64,000 nt of DNA from Chloroflexota bacterium (lineage in GTDB: Bacteria > Chloroflexota > UBA11872 > UBA12225). The position numbers and the translations under genes are program-made. The DNA lies in contig JAUJOR010000001.1 in assembly GCA_030447525.1 (NCBI GenBank), forward strand, positions 487,466-551,465, written 5' to 3'. The notes under the pieces were generated by a model. That model made no database searches. It was not told where the DNA came from and saw only the letters and a program-made list of their open reading frames with translations. Shown in pieces: positions 16,714 to 24,477 of this stretch (position 1 is the first letter of the stretch; every line of letters starts with the position of its first letter).

Positions 16714-17895
16714 ATGACCGCGCTGACCGGGTTCGCCGGGCAGGACGAGGGGCGCCGCGCCGCGCCAGCGCCTGCCTCCGTGCCCCTGGATACCAGTGCC
16801 AGCGCCGGCAGAGACAGCGAGGCAATCACTGAAGCAGAGTGGCGCGGCGCCCTGTCTTTGCTACAGGGCGCCGGCCACGTCCTGATCTTTGGCCACAAGA
16901 AGCCGGACGGCGACACCATAGGCTCCTTGCTCGGCCTTAGCCACACGCTGCAAGGCCTCGGAAAGCAGACCACGCTTGTCTGCGCCGATCCGCTTTCCGA
17001 CCCCCTGGCCAGGCTGCCGGGCGCGGAGGGCATTTTGACGCAGCTCCCTGGCTTCTCCTCCGGCGCTGTTCCGGCGCGAGACGGTGTCCTCACTTCGGAC
17101 GGTGTCGCCCGTTCGGACGGTATCCACGGCGCCTATCCGGACGTGATCGTGACGGTGGACGTCGCCGCGCTGGATCGCCTGGGGGCGGTGTACGAGAGCG
17201 CTGCCGGCCTCTTCGCGCGGCTCGCGGTGCTCAACATCGACCACCATTACACCAACGACCGCTTCGGCACGGTCAACCTCGTCGATCCCCAGGCAGCGGC
17301 GGCGGCAGAGGTGGTGACGCTCCTGCTGCAACGCCTGGGGGCCCCCCCGGCCCTCCCGGCGGCCACCTGCCTGCTGGCCGGAATGCTGACGGATACCCTG
17401 TCCTTCCAGACGGACAGCACCACTGCCCGCACGCTGCGCCTGGCGGCCGAGCTGGTGGAGGCGGGGGCGCCCCTGGCCCCACTGGCGTACCAGCTCTTCC
17501 GCCAGCGCCCCCGTGGCAACGCCCTGCTGTGGAGCCAGGCGCTGGGCACGCTGCGCTTCGCCGCCGGCGGGCGCATTGCCTGGCTGGAGGTGACCCGAGA
17601 GATGCTGGCCGCCGCCGGGCCGGGTGCGGACAGCACCGGCCTTTCCGGCTTCACCGGGGCCATCACCGGGGTGGACGTGGGCATAGTGATCGAGGAAGGG
17701 GCGGATGGACCGATCTACGTCGGCCTGAGATCGCAGTCAGTGGATGTGGCCGCCCTGGCGGCCCGCTTCGGAGGTGGTGGCCACCGGCGAGCCGCCGGGT
17801 GCCAGTTCCCGCCACCTACAACCGTGGCCGAAGCCCGGGAGGCGATGCTTTCAGCCGTTGAGGCGCACCTCACCGCTCTAGCGGCGTCCGCATAG
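16714..17895 (+). CDS. DHH-family phosphoesterase (NrnA-like oligoribonuclease/pAp phosphatase)
   Basis: A 393-residue protein. The N-terminal DHH domain carries GHKKPDGDTIGSLLGL (DHH motif I), VTVDVAALDRLG (Asp ligand) and the DHH box NIDHHYTNDRFG; the C-terminal DHHA1 domain ends in FGGGGHRRAAGCQF. It hydrolyses nanoRNA and/or 3'-phosphoadenosine-5'-phosphate using Mn2+. Residues about 115-135 hold a short repeated insert (VLTSDGVARSDGIHGA). The first 40 residues are variable. It ends the nusA operon as seen here; truB and ribF, which usually follow, lie beyond the accessory island on the opposite strand. Confidence 0.9.
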   Translation: MTALTGFAGQDEGRRAAPAPASVPLDTSASAGRDSEAITEAEWRGALSLLQGAGHVLIFGHKKPDGDTIGSLLGLSHTLQGLGKQTTLVCADPLSDPLARLPGAEGILTQLPGFSSGAVPARDGVLTSDGVARSDGIHGAYPDVIVTVDVAALDRLGAVYESAAGLFARLAVLNIDHHYTNDRFGTVNLVDPQAAAAAEVVTLLLQRLGAPPALPAATCLLAGMLTDTLSFQTDSTTARTLRLAAELVEAGAPLAPLAYQLFRQRPRGNALLWSQALGTLRFAAGGRIAWLEVTREMLAAAGPGADSTGLSGFTGAITGVDVGIVIEEGADGPIYVGLRSQSVDVAALAARFGGGGHRRAAGCQFPPPTTVAEAREAMLSAVEAHLTALAASA

Positions 17896-17989
17896 CTGCT
17901 CGGCCATCTCATCTCGCTTCAGCCCTGCGTGTTCCGCCACACCTCGTGCGGAAGTGGCGACGTGGGTCGCCCGTTACGGCTACCTCGCC

Positions 17990-18320
17990 CGCATGACCAA
18001 GGCGCGGGAGGCGGGTGCTCGTATCCGCGACGCACACCAATCCTCGCCACATCACTCCCCGACTACGGTCGGTCCCTGCGGGGGTCGGCTTCCGGGTTGC
18101 CGTGCTCAAGGCCGACACCGTGCCGGCCGAGCGCCGCGAGGAGTGGGTCGGCGCGCGGGTGTGCGAGGGCATGGACGTGCTCGTCACCAACCCCCGGCTC
18201 GTCCAGACCGGATTGGATCTGATCGACTTCCCCAGCGTCGTTTGGGTGGAGATCGACTACTCGGTCTACGTCCTGCGCCGGGCCAGCCGGCGGAACTGGC
18301 GCCTTATATGGAGGATGGTA
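17990..18320 (+). pseudogene. C-terminal remnant of a SNF2/DEAH-type helicase
   Basis: Frame +3 reads VLVSATHTNPRHITPRL, FRVAVLKADTVPAERREEW, VLVTNPRLVQTGLDL and YSVYVLRRASRRNWR, matching the motif IV-VI end of superfamily 2 helicases (QTGLDL; RASRR normally continues into WRIGQ). About 110 residues survive. The upstream part changes frame (AREAGARIRDAH in another frame), the ATPase half is missing, and the sequence diverges after WRLIW. No start codon or RBS supports expression. It is treated as a relic at the left edge of the decayed island. Confidence 0.7.
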
Positions 18321-18342
18321 GGTCGACACAATGTACTGACAT

Positions 18343-18648
18343 TTGCAGCACAACAGAGCTGTGGCGAGGCGGCAGGCGCTCATCGTCGAAGCGCATGGAG
18401 AACGGTTCCGGTTCTACTACGACCTGCAGGATCCCGGGGTCCTGCACATCACGAGGCAGCACGGGACCACGCCCGAGGACGCCATCCGCACGTTCTTCGC
18501 AGGCGTGGTGGAGCCGTGGGACGAAGGGCGCTTGCGCTTTGCCACCTATACGGAGACGCATGGCCTATTCTGGACGCGGCATGCGCACGACCAACCGGTC
18601 AGGGTCATCAGTTGCTTCAAACGAGGAGACGAGCAGTGGCCGGAGTAA
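18343..18648 (+). CDS. BrnT-like toxin of a type II toxin-antitoxin pair
   Basis: A 101-residue protein (TTG 18343; GTG 18361 is an alternative). It reads LHITRQHGTTPEDAIRTFF, then GRLRFATYTETHGLFW and VRVISCFKRGDEQW, which follows the BrnT pattern 'HGVxxEEAxxVF ... R ... GRLLxVVxxx ... RVISAR'. BrnT proteins are ribonuclease-like toxins neutralised by BrnA/CopG-type antitoxins. Its partner lies downstream (18740-19012), giving the toxin-first order of brnTA. Differences from canonical BrnT (an N-terminal extension, SCF rather than SAR) leave the exact family open. No Shine-Dalgarno is evident; the start is uncertain. Confidence 0.6.
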   Translation: MQHNRAVARRQALIVEAHGERFRFYYDLQDPGVLHITRQHGTTPEDAIRTFFAGVVEPWDEGRLRFATYTETHGLFWTRHAHDQPVRVISCFKRGDEQWPE

Positions 18649-18657
18649 ATCACCAGC

Positions 18658-18684
18658 CTGACCAAGCTGACCAAGCTGACCAGT
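18658..18684. repeat. Three tandem 9-bp units
   Basis: CTGACCAAG repeated twice, then CTGACCAGT, in the spacer between the toxin and antitoxin genes. It could be a binding site for the antitoxin or a slippage tract; nothing further can be said. Confidence 0.6.
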
Positions 18685-18739
18685 CCAACCAGCGCCCGTT
18701 GACCGGGCAGCCAAGCGGCCCGCGGGCGGCCCCAACGAC

Positions 18740-19012
18740 ATGGAGAACAACATGGAGATCGATATGAAGTTCGTCGCCGACCGCGTGGAGGAAGACCCAG
18801 CGGTATCCGAACTGGTCACTCGTCTCGAGGCGGCGGCCGACCGCGAGCTCACCGCCGGTACGGTGACGCTGCGCTGGGGGCGCGAACAGATCGCCGTCGT
18901 CAAGCGCGCCGCGGCGCTCCTGGGCGTGCCGTACCAGACGTACCTCAAACAGGTGGTATTCCGGCAGGCTCTCGACGACATCCAGCGAGCCGAGACCGCC
19001 CTCGCCCGCTAG
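18740..19012 (+). CDS. CopG/BrnA-like antitoxin
   Basis: A 90-residue protein (ATG 18740; ATG 18752, with GGAG 6 nt upstream, is an equally good start). The C-terminal half TVTLRWGREQIAVVKRAAALLGVPYQTYLKQVVFRQALDD is the ribbon-helix-helix type CopG antitoxin fold (PF12441-like): a beta strand, then two helices with GVPYQTYL. It would bind DNA as a dimer and neutralise the toxin encoded 92 bp upstream, and probably autoregulates the pair. The N-terminal half is acidic. Orientation and spacing fit a brnTA-like unit. Confidence 0.7.
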   Translation: MENNMEIDMKFVADRVEEDPAVSELVTRLEAAADRELTAGTVTLRWGREQIAVVKRAAALLGVPYQTYLKQVVFRQALDDIQRAETALAR

Positions 19013-19014
19013 AG

Positions 19015-19510
19015 AGTCGGTCGAGGAGGTCCGGCGGCGACGGCGGCCGCGGCGACGATCGTCTCACGTACGCCGCGTGTGGCCCGGTCCACCTCGCCGA
19101 GGCCACTGCGGCGGGCACCACAGTGGACACCGTGCGGGTCACCTGGTCGCCTGCTGGCCGCCGGCCTCTCCTGGCAATGCGCTGCCGGCAGTCGTGCCTT
19201 CGCTCCTGACGGCAGGCGCAGCCCCGGGCGCGGCCCGTGTCTCGGTGACGCGCTCGCTCCCGCGTTGCTGCGGCGTTGCCCCGTCCAGAGTGGGCAGGTC
19301 GGCGAGCTGCGCCAACAGGTGCTCGCAGCCGGCGAGGTCCTCGTCCACCACCGCCTGCTCTTCGTCGGTCAGACGCCCCGGTACTCCTGCTCGAACTGAT
19401 GCAGGCGGAGGCGCCCGGCGGCTAGCGAGCCTCCCGCGCCACCGTCGGCGTCTCGGCCGCCAGGGACTATGCACCAGGGAGTGGCAAGAACTGGGCGCCG
19501 ACTTGCCTCC
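19015..19510 (-). pseudogene. Degraded coding remnants left of the insertion sequence
   Basis: No intact gene is seen. On the minus strand, [27 protein letters not shown] reads in two pieces of at most 20 residues each and is preceded, in another frame, by [12 protein letters not shown], so it looks like a frameshifted acidic helical protein. Identity unknown. Confidence 0.35.
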
Positions 19511-19512
19511 TA

Positions 19513-20926
19513 GTGGGTCACTTCTCATGCACACACGCGTTCGTAGGCGGAGGGTGCCGGGACAGGCGGGGGATGGGGCGATGGGTGACGGCACCGGAGC
19601 CGCCCAGCGCGCGCCGCCGCTGGCGGGCGCGCCAGCGCGCTGTTGGCGGGGGCCGCCCCAGACGAATGGCGTCGGGGCGGCGTTCCAGCCCCGCACGGTG
19701 GCGGCCAGCCAGGCCATGATCTGCGTGGCCGTCTGCGGGTGCTGGCCGTCGAGGGCCCGGCGGGCGAGGATGCGCTGGACGGATTCGGCCATGTTCAGCC
19801 ACGAGCCGCCCAAGGGGTAGACAACGGCAGGATGCCGTGGGCGCACAACCAGCAGACCAGGGCGGCGCTGTGGTGGCCAGCCAGGTTGTCCCACACGAGC
19901 AGCACGCGCAGGGCAGGTCGTCGGGCAGGGTGAAGCGTTCGGTCAGGCCAGCCTGCCACGCCTCCCACACCACCCGGGTCGCAGTGGGACCGGTGGGATC
20001 GGGCGCGCCGGCGGGACGGGCAGGTCGGCCAGGATGGCCTCCAGTTCGCGCGTGAGCCATGGATGCAACACCGCGTTAGGCGCCCGCGCCACGGGCAGCG
20101 CCCGCACCTCGCCGGTGGCCGGTCGGAACAGGGTCAGCAGTTTGGCCGTCCCGCCGCGGACGTACTCGTGGGGGTGCCGGACCGGCTGCCCTTCGGGCTG
20201 CCAGGAGGGACCTGGCTGCGGGAGGGCCTGGTAGGGCCCAGCTTCGTCCTGCGTCCACACCTGCAGGCCCAGGCGCTCCCCCTGCGTGTAGGCGCGCTCG
20301 ATCAGGTCTTTTTGGGGGCGGTGTCGCGGTCGGTCACGGTCACCGGCCCCGCCTTGCGCGCCGGACGACTGTGCCGGTGTGGCACCAGGTGCGACTCTGC
20401 TGCCACGTGTACCCGGCCCCCACAGGGTGGTCAGGATCGTCTTGGTGCTGACGGCGGGCAGCCCGTCCGGGGCGCGCAGCGCCCGCTGCAGCGTCGTCAG
20501 CGACCAGGTGGCCGTCCCGTCGTGCTCCCGGTCCGGCGTCCGGCGGAACTCGCGCACAATCCGCTCCCGCGTCGCGGCGTCGTACCGCACCGGGGGCCCC
20601 CGCCGTGGCGCGCTCCAGCGCCGCCAGGCCCTCCCGATTGAAGCGGGCCACCAGCCGGGCGACCGCCACACCTGACCGCCGCCCGGCGGCGCGGGCCGCC
20701 GCCACGAACGAGGCGCCGGCGGCCACGGCGAGCAGCGCCTTGGCCCGGGCCACCCGATCGGCCCGCTCGCTCCCGGCGCGCGCCACCACCTCCAAGCCCG
20801 CCTGCTCGGCGCGGCGGTCAGTGGGCGCAGGGCTACCTTCTGCGGATGGGGCATCCCACTCCTCCTGACAGCCGCCAGGATACCAGCCCCCGCCCCAAAC
20901 CGTCACACCCATGAGAACTGACCCAC
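19513..20926 (-). mobile_element. IS630-type insertion sequence, 1,414 bp, with TA flanks
   Basis: The ends are inverted repeats: GTGGGTCACTTCTCAT at 19513 and, read from 20926 on the other strand, GTGGGTCAGTTCTCAT (one mismatch in 16). Both are flanked by TA (19511-19512 and 20927-20928), the target duplicated by IS630/Tc1-type elements. The length fits the family. The single transposase is on the minus strand and is broken by several frameshifts, so this copy cannot move on its own but its ends look usable by a trans-acting transposase. Confidence 0.85.
19530..20880 (-). pseudogene. IS630-family transposase, frameshifted
   Basis: Pieces in three frames rebuild one protein: HTH part [19 protein letters not shown] and [11 protein letters not shown]; linker [19 protein letters not shown] with [16 protein letters not shown] core [18 protein letters not shown], then a [12 protein letters not shown]-type stretch, and the [15 protein letters not shown] motif with [12 protein letters not shown] at the end. 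The reading frame shifts at least four times (near 20810, 20600, 20400 and 19950). The first catalytic Asp (TQDEAG), the NLAGHH region and the Glu of NMAE are still recognisable. The breaks are confined to this region while neighbouring long genes are intact, so real decay is more likely than sequencing error. Confidence 0.8.
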
Positions 20927-20966
20927 TAGTTCCACGGGGGCTCTGGACGTGCCAGGAGCCACGCGC

Positions 20967-21602
20967 TCAGGCGCAGGAACGGCACCCGGGTGCGCAGCTT
21001 CCCGGATCGCCCGTCGGCGGTGGACGGTGCAGCTCACGGGTGCGCTCGTACTGCTCCCGCGTGACGATGAGGTCGTAGCTGAAGTCGGCCTTGGGGCTGC
21101 CGGGACGAGGCACCGTGCGCCGCACAGACAATCCCGCGTTCTCGAAGGCCCGCCGGCTGCGCGGGTTGTGGCCGCTGCAGAAGCAGACCAGCAGGTCGAC
21201 GCCCTCCCTCTCGAACGCGAGCCGCACCAGCAGCCGGATCGCCTCGCTGCCGAGGCCCTTGCCCCACAGGCGCGGCGCGCCGATGGCGATGTCGATGCGG
21301 CGCACGTCCCTGCCGGGGAACTCGTCCAGGATCCGCTGTGCGTTCATGCGCTGCAGCCAGCACTCGCCGACTGGCTCGCCCCGGTGCTCGATGACGAACA
21401 TCAGCGCGTTCTGTGAGATGGAGCGATAGGTCCGCTGCAGCTTCTCCAGCGGATAGGGCGTCCACTCGTCCGCCTCGCTGAAGTAGCCCACCTCAGGGTT
21501 GTTGTTGATCGATTCGATGAGTGGCCAATCGCGCTCTGTCATCGGGCGCAGCACCACCCGCTCGCCGGCGAGCGTGATGTCGTGTGATCGAAGCGCGCTC
21601 AT
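20967..21602 (-). CDS. GNAT acetyltransferase (RimJ/RimL-like)
   Basis: A 211-residue protein from ATG 21602. The GNAT fold is visible: ERVVLRPMTERDWPLIESIN, FVIEHRGEPVGECWLQ, RRIDIAIGAPRLWGKGLGSEAIRLLVRLAF (acetyl-CoA binding, RxxGxG/A type) and CSGHNPRSRRAFENAGL. The substrate is unknown; similar proteins acetylate ribosomal proteins, amino sugars or aminoglycosides. The same frame stays open upstream into a nucleotidyltransferase fragment with its own ATG and Shine-Dalgarno, so a fused product (20967-21875, 302 residues) may be made instead. Confidence 0.8.
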   Translation of the reverse strand: MSALRSHDITLAGERVVLRPMTERDWPLIESINNNPEVGYFSEADEWTPYPLEKLQRTYRSISQNALMFVIEHRGEPVGECWLQRMNAQRILDEFPGRDVRRIDIAIGAPRLWGKGLGSEAIRLLVRLAFEREGVDLLVCFCSGHNPRSRRAFENAGLSVRRTVPRPGSPKADFSYDLIVTREQYERTRELHRPPPTGDPGSCAPGCRSCA

Positions 21603-21875
21603 CGGGGCGCCTCCCGCTGCGCCCCTGGGACACTCGCCGAGTCCCCCCAGGGCGTCGTCGGTCAGCTCGTCCAGCCCCGCCGCGACGGGGTCCCGGCCGG
21701 TCGGTACATCGGGCGCGTCCCACACCAGGATCACGTCCAGGTCGGACTCGTCGGTGTAGCCCAGCACGAGCGACCCCTGCGCGTGCGCCCACGCCAGCGT
21801 GCCCAGCCGGGCGTACTCGGGCACCACGTGAGAGACCAGCAGGTTGCAATGGGCGCCGAGATCAAACCGGCTCAT
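21603..21875 (-). pseudogene. N-terminal fragment of a nucleotidyltransferase, in frame with the GNAT gene
   Basis: From ATG 21875, with GGAGGT 6 nt upstream, the frame reads MSRFDLGAHCNLLVSHVVPE, then AHAQGSLVLGYTDESDLDVILVWD. GS-x-G-x-x-x-x-SDLD is the pol-beta nucleotidyltransferase motif with two catalytic aspartates. Family members run to 200-250 residues, but here the homology stops after about 80 and the frame continues straight into the acetyltransferase. It could be a truncated gene whose ribosome-binding site now drives a fusion. Confidence 0.65.
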
Positions 21876-22147
21876 CGCGTGACCTCCTGGCCGGAGCCCT
21901 GCGCCAGGACCTTGTAGAGCAGAACCTCGTCGAAGACCCTGCCCCAGGCTTCCTTGATGCCGCCGGGGAGGCGGCCGTACTCGGCGAAGCCGAGGCGGCG
22001 GTAGACGGTCTCCGCAGTGGTGCCGGCGCGGCACGAGGTGGCGAGCAGCTCGACTCCCATGGCGGCGGCGCGGGCACTCAATTCGGCGAACAGCCCGCGG
22101 GCGATGCCGCGGCGCCAGTAGCGGTGGTCGACGTCGCCGTTGCGCTG
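21872..22147 (-). pseudogene. C-terminal fragment of a GNAT acetyltransferase
   Basis: The frame reads NGDVDHRYWRRGIARGLFAE, AAAMGVELLATSC and VYRRLGFAEYGRLPGGI, the second half of a GNAT domain (RRGIARGL is the acetyl-CoA loop; YRRLGF the C-terminal motif). The first half is missing, replaced upstream by a methyltransferase-like piece in another frame. It ends in an ATGA overlap with the nucleotidyltransferase start. An internal ATG at 22081 would give only 69 residues. Confidence 0.65.
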
Positions 22148-22149
22148 GC

Positions 22150-22251
22150 CATGGTGGGAGCGCCGTCAATGCCGATGACTCGGTGCCCAAGAGCCGCCAG
22201 GCGTCTGGTTATCCGACCCTCACCGCCACCCCGTTCATGAACCCTATCCAT
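22150..22251 (-). pseudogene. Fragment of a SAM-dependent methyltransferase
   Basis: About 30 residues, MDRVHERGGGEGRITRRLAA then LGHRVIGIDGAPTM, match the SAM-binding motif I-II of class I methyltransferases (usually DVGCGEGRLTRRLA). Nothing else of the gene remains. The fragment abuts the GNAT relic and overlaps the 3' end of ribF by a few bases. Confidence 0.55.
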
Positions 22252-23257
22252 CGGCAGCAATGGGGGCAACATCTTCCGATTCGGCGACCAGCAGGGCCTG
22301 CGTTGTCTCCACGTCACGCCGCATCTGCGCCACCAGGTCCTCGAGGCGCACGAAGCGCTCCTGCCCCCTCAGGCGGGCGACAAAGTGCAGGCGCATGGTC
22401 GTCCCGTAGAGATCGCCGGAGAAGTCCAGGAGGTACGCCTCAACCTGGCGTTGCTGGCCCCCAAAGGTGGGACGCATCCCGATGCTCACCGCCGCCGGAA
22501 AGCGCTGCGCCCCGGGGGTGAAGGGGGCCACCTCGGCCCAGGCGGCGTACACCCCGTCCGCCGGTACGGCCAGTGACGCGCTGAGCGAGAGATTGGCCGT
22601 GGGATAGCCCAGCGTGCGCCCCACCTGCTCGCCGGACACGACGACGCCGGTCAGCGTCGGCGGCCGGCCGAGGGCGCGCCCCGCGCGTCCCACCTGGCCG
22701 GCGGCAATCAGGGCGCGAATGGCCGTGCTGCTGAGGGGGCCGGCGCCACGAGGGGCCGCCCCGGCCGGCCCCAGCGGCCGGGGCTCGACGTAGGGGGACA
22801 CCTCCTCTACGTCGAAGCCGAGGCGGGCGCCGATTGCTCGGATGACCTCCACCGTCCCGTGACGCCCGCGACCCAGGGCGAACCTTGGCCCAACCAGCAA
22901 CCGGCGCAGGCGCAGGCGCTGGTTCAACTGCTCCAGAAAGCCCTCTGCCCCCATCTGCTGCAGGCCGGGGTCGAAGCGCCACACCAATAGGTGATCGATC
23001 CCCAGGCCGGCGATGAGGTCGGCCTTTTCCTCCCCTGTGCTGAGGAGACGTAGGGGGCTGTGGGGCCGAATCACCAGCAGGGGGTGCGGATCAAAGGTGA
23101 CCACGGCGCTGCGCGCGCCGAGCTGGGCCGCTCGCTCGACGACTTTGCCGATGAGGGTGCGGTGGCCGCGGTGTACGCCGTCGAAGTTGCCGATGGTAGC
23201 GACCACCTCCGGCGGTCTCCCGGCCAACGGATCATCCGGCACCCGCGTCAGGCGCAT
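22244..23257 (-). CDS. ribF: Bifunctional riboflavin kinase / FAD synthetase
   Basis: A 337-residue enzyme. The N-terminal FAD synthetase domain has TIGNFDGVHRGHRTLI (the HxGH-type nucleotidyl motif), VVTFDPHPLLVI and PLSSTAIRALIAAGQV; the C-terminal riboflavin kinase domain has GRTLGYPTANL, GVYAAWA and RPTFGGQQRQVEAYLLDF. It converts riboflavin to FMN and FAD. ATG 23257 has an AAGGGGAGA Shine-Dalgarno; a longer frame to 23350 lacks homology. Normally truB-ribF follows the nusA operon; here it is on the opposite strand across the island. Confidence 0.94.
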   Translation of the reverse strand: MRLTRVPDDPLAGRPPEVVATIGNFDGVHRGHRTLIGKVVERAAQLGARSAVVTFDPHPLLVIRPHSPLRLLSTGEEKADLIAGLGIDHLLVWRFDPGLQQMGAEGFLEQLNQRLRLRRLLVGPRFALGRGRHGTVEVIRAIGARLGFDVEEVSPYVEPRPLGPAGAAPRGAGPLSSTAIRALIAAGQVGRAGRALGRPPTLTGVVVSGEQVGRTLGYPTANLSLSASLAVPADGVYAAWAEVAPFTPGAQRFPAAVSIGMRPTFGGQQRQVEAYLLDFSGDLYGTTMRLHFVARLRGQERFVRLEDLVAQMRRDVETTQALLVAESEDVAPIAADG

Positions 23258-23365
23258 CGATCTCCCCTTCTCTGTGCCCCACCGTCGGTGACAGACCGCC
23301 GGTCGGCCGCGAGGGGCCAGTGGCGTCTCTCGGCAGCTATCAAACCCCAACCCGGCCCGCGGCCG

Positions 23366-24394
23366 CTAGCTGGCCAGCACCTTCTCTGGTCGCCACACCA
23401 GGAGGTCGCCGCTGCGGACGAGCCGTACCACGGCCATGAAACGTCCATCGGCCGCGTAGGCCCTGCCAAGCGTACCTGATGCCGGCCCCTCCTCGCCCTC
23501 GAGGGGCGTAGCGCCCTGCCTCTCGCGTGCCGGGACGCCGGTCGTTTGGCCGCCGGCTTCTCGGCCGTTGACCGTTTGGTCGTCCGGCGCCTGACCGTCC
23601 ATCGTCTCACCGTCTAGCGGCGCTCTGAACGGCACGGGCTGGCCGCTGGCCAGGCGGGCCGCCCCGGCAGCGTCCAGGCGCACGGTAACGAGGTGCGCCA
23701 CAGCCGCCTCCGCCGGGTAGGATACGGCCTGCCAGAGGCCGTCTCGCAGGCGCTCCTCCAGCTCCGCCAGCGGCGTAGCCTCTTGAGAGGCGAACCGGCC
23801 GACGCGCAGGCGCACCAAGGCGCTCAAGTGGGCGCCGCAGCCCAGCGCCTGTCCCAGGTCATGGGCCAGGCTGCGGATGTACGTCCCTTTGCTGCACTCT
23901 ACGTGGAGGTCTGCCAGGGGCGGGCGCCAGGCGACAAGCTCGAGCCGGCTGATCGTCACCGCCCGGGGCGGAATGACGACCGGTGCGCCCCGCCGCGCCA
24001 GGGCGTAGAGGCGCTGACCTCCCACGCTGACGGCGGAAAAGGAGGGCGGACGTTGCAGGATCGATCCTCGAAAGGTTTCCAGGGCCTGCCTCACGACCGC
24101 CTCGGTCAGGTGCGCCGCGGGGCGCTGGGCGGTGACTCGCCCTTCGGCGTCATAGGTGTCCGTCTCCACGCCGAAGGTCACCTCCGCGGCGTAGGCCTTG
24201 TCCGCGTCCACGAGGTACTCGATCAGCCGCGTGGCCCGGCCGGCGGCGATCACCAGCACCCCCTCGGCCAGGGGGTCGAGCGTCCCGGCGTGGCCGATCC
24301 GCCGCACCTTGCCGGCGCGACGCAGCCGGGCAACCACATCGTGCGACGTGGGCCCCTTGGGTTTGTAGACGTTGAAGAAGCAGTCCAACCTCAC
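23366..24394 (-). CDS. truB: tRNA pseudouridine-55 synthase
   Basis: A 342-residue TruB. The core has VYKPKGPTSHDVVARLRR, GHAGTLDPLAEGVLVIAAGRATR (the catalytic Asp is in TLDP), RPPSFSAVSVGGQRLY and CSKGTYIRSLAHDLG. It makes pseudouridine 55 in the T-arm of tRNAs. The C-terminal PUA-like part is interrupted by a 50-60 residue, Gly/Gln/Asp-rich insert with near-repeats (DGETMDGQAPDDQTVNGREA). It is 5' of ribF on the same strand, 108 bp apart. Confidence 0.94.
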   Translation of the reverse strand: MRLDCFFNVYKPKGPTSHDVVARLRRAGKVRRIGHAGTLDPLAEGVLVIAAGRATRLIEYLVDADKAYAAEVTFGVETDTYDAEGRVTAQRPAAHLTEAVVRQALETFRGSILQRPPSFSAVSVGGQRLYALARRGAPVVIPPRAVTISRLELVAWRPPLADLHVECSKGTYIRSLAHDLGQALGCGAHLSALVRLRVGRFASQEATPLAELEERLRDGLWQAVSYPAEAAVAHLVTVRLDAAGAARLASGQPVPFRAPLDGETMDGQAPDDQTVNGREAGGQTTGVPARERQGATPLEGEEGPASGTLGRAYAADGRFMAVVRLVRSGDLLVWRPEKVLAS

Positions 24395-24407
24395 CCCCTG
24401 GCCCGTT

Positions 24408-24461
24408 CACCCTTACCAGAAGTAAAGGGGATCCTGTCCCCACCACCCTATGGTAAGGGTG
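24408..24461. terminator. Nested inverted repeat between tyrS and truB
   Basis: CACCCTTACC at 24408-24417 pairs with GGTAAGGGTG at 24452-24461 (10 perfect bp), and a smaller GGGGA/TCCCC hairpin sits inside. It lies in the 83-bp gap after the tyrS stop. It could end tyrS transcripts or shape the truB leader; no T-tract is clear. Confidence 0.5.
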
Positions 24462-24477
24462 TGGAGGGAGAAGCGGG

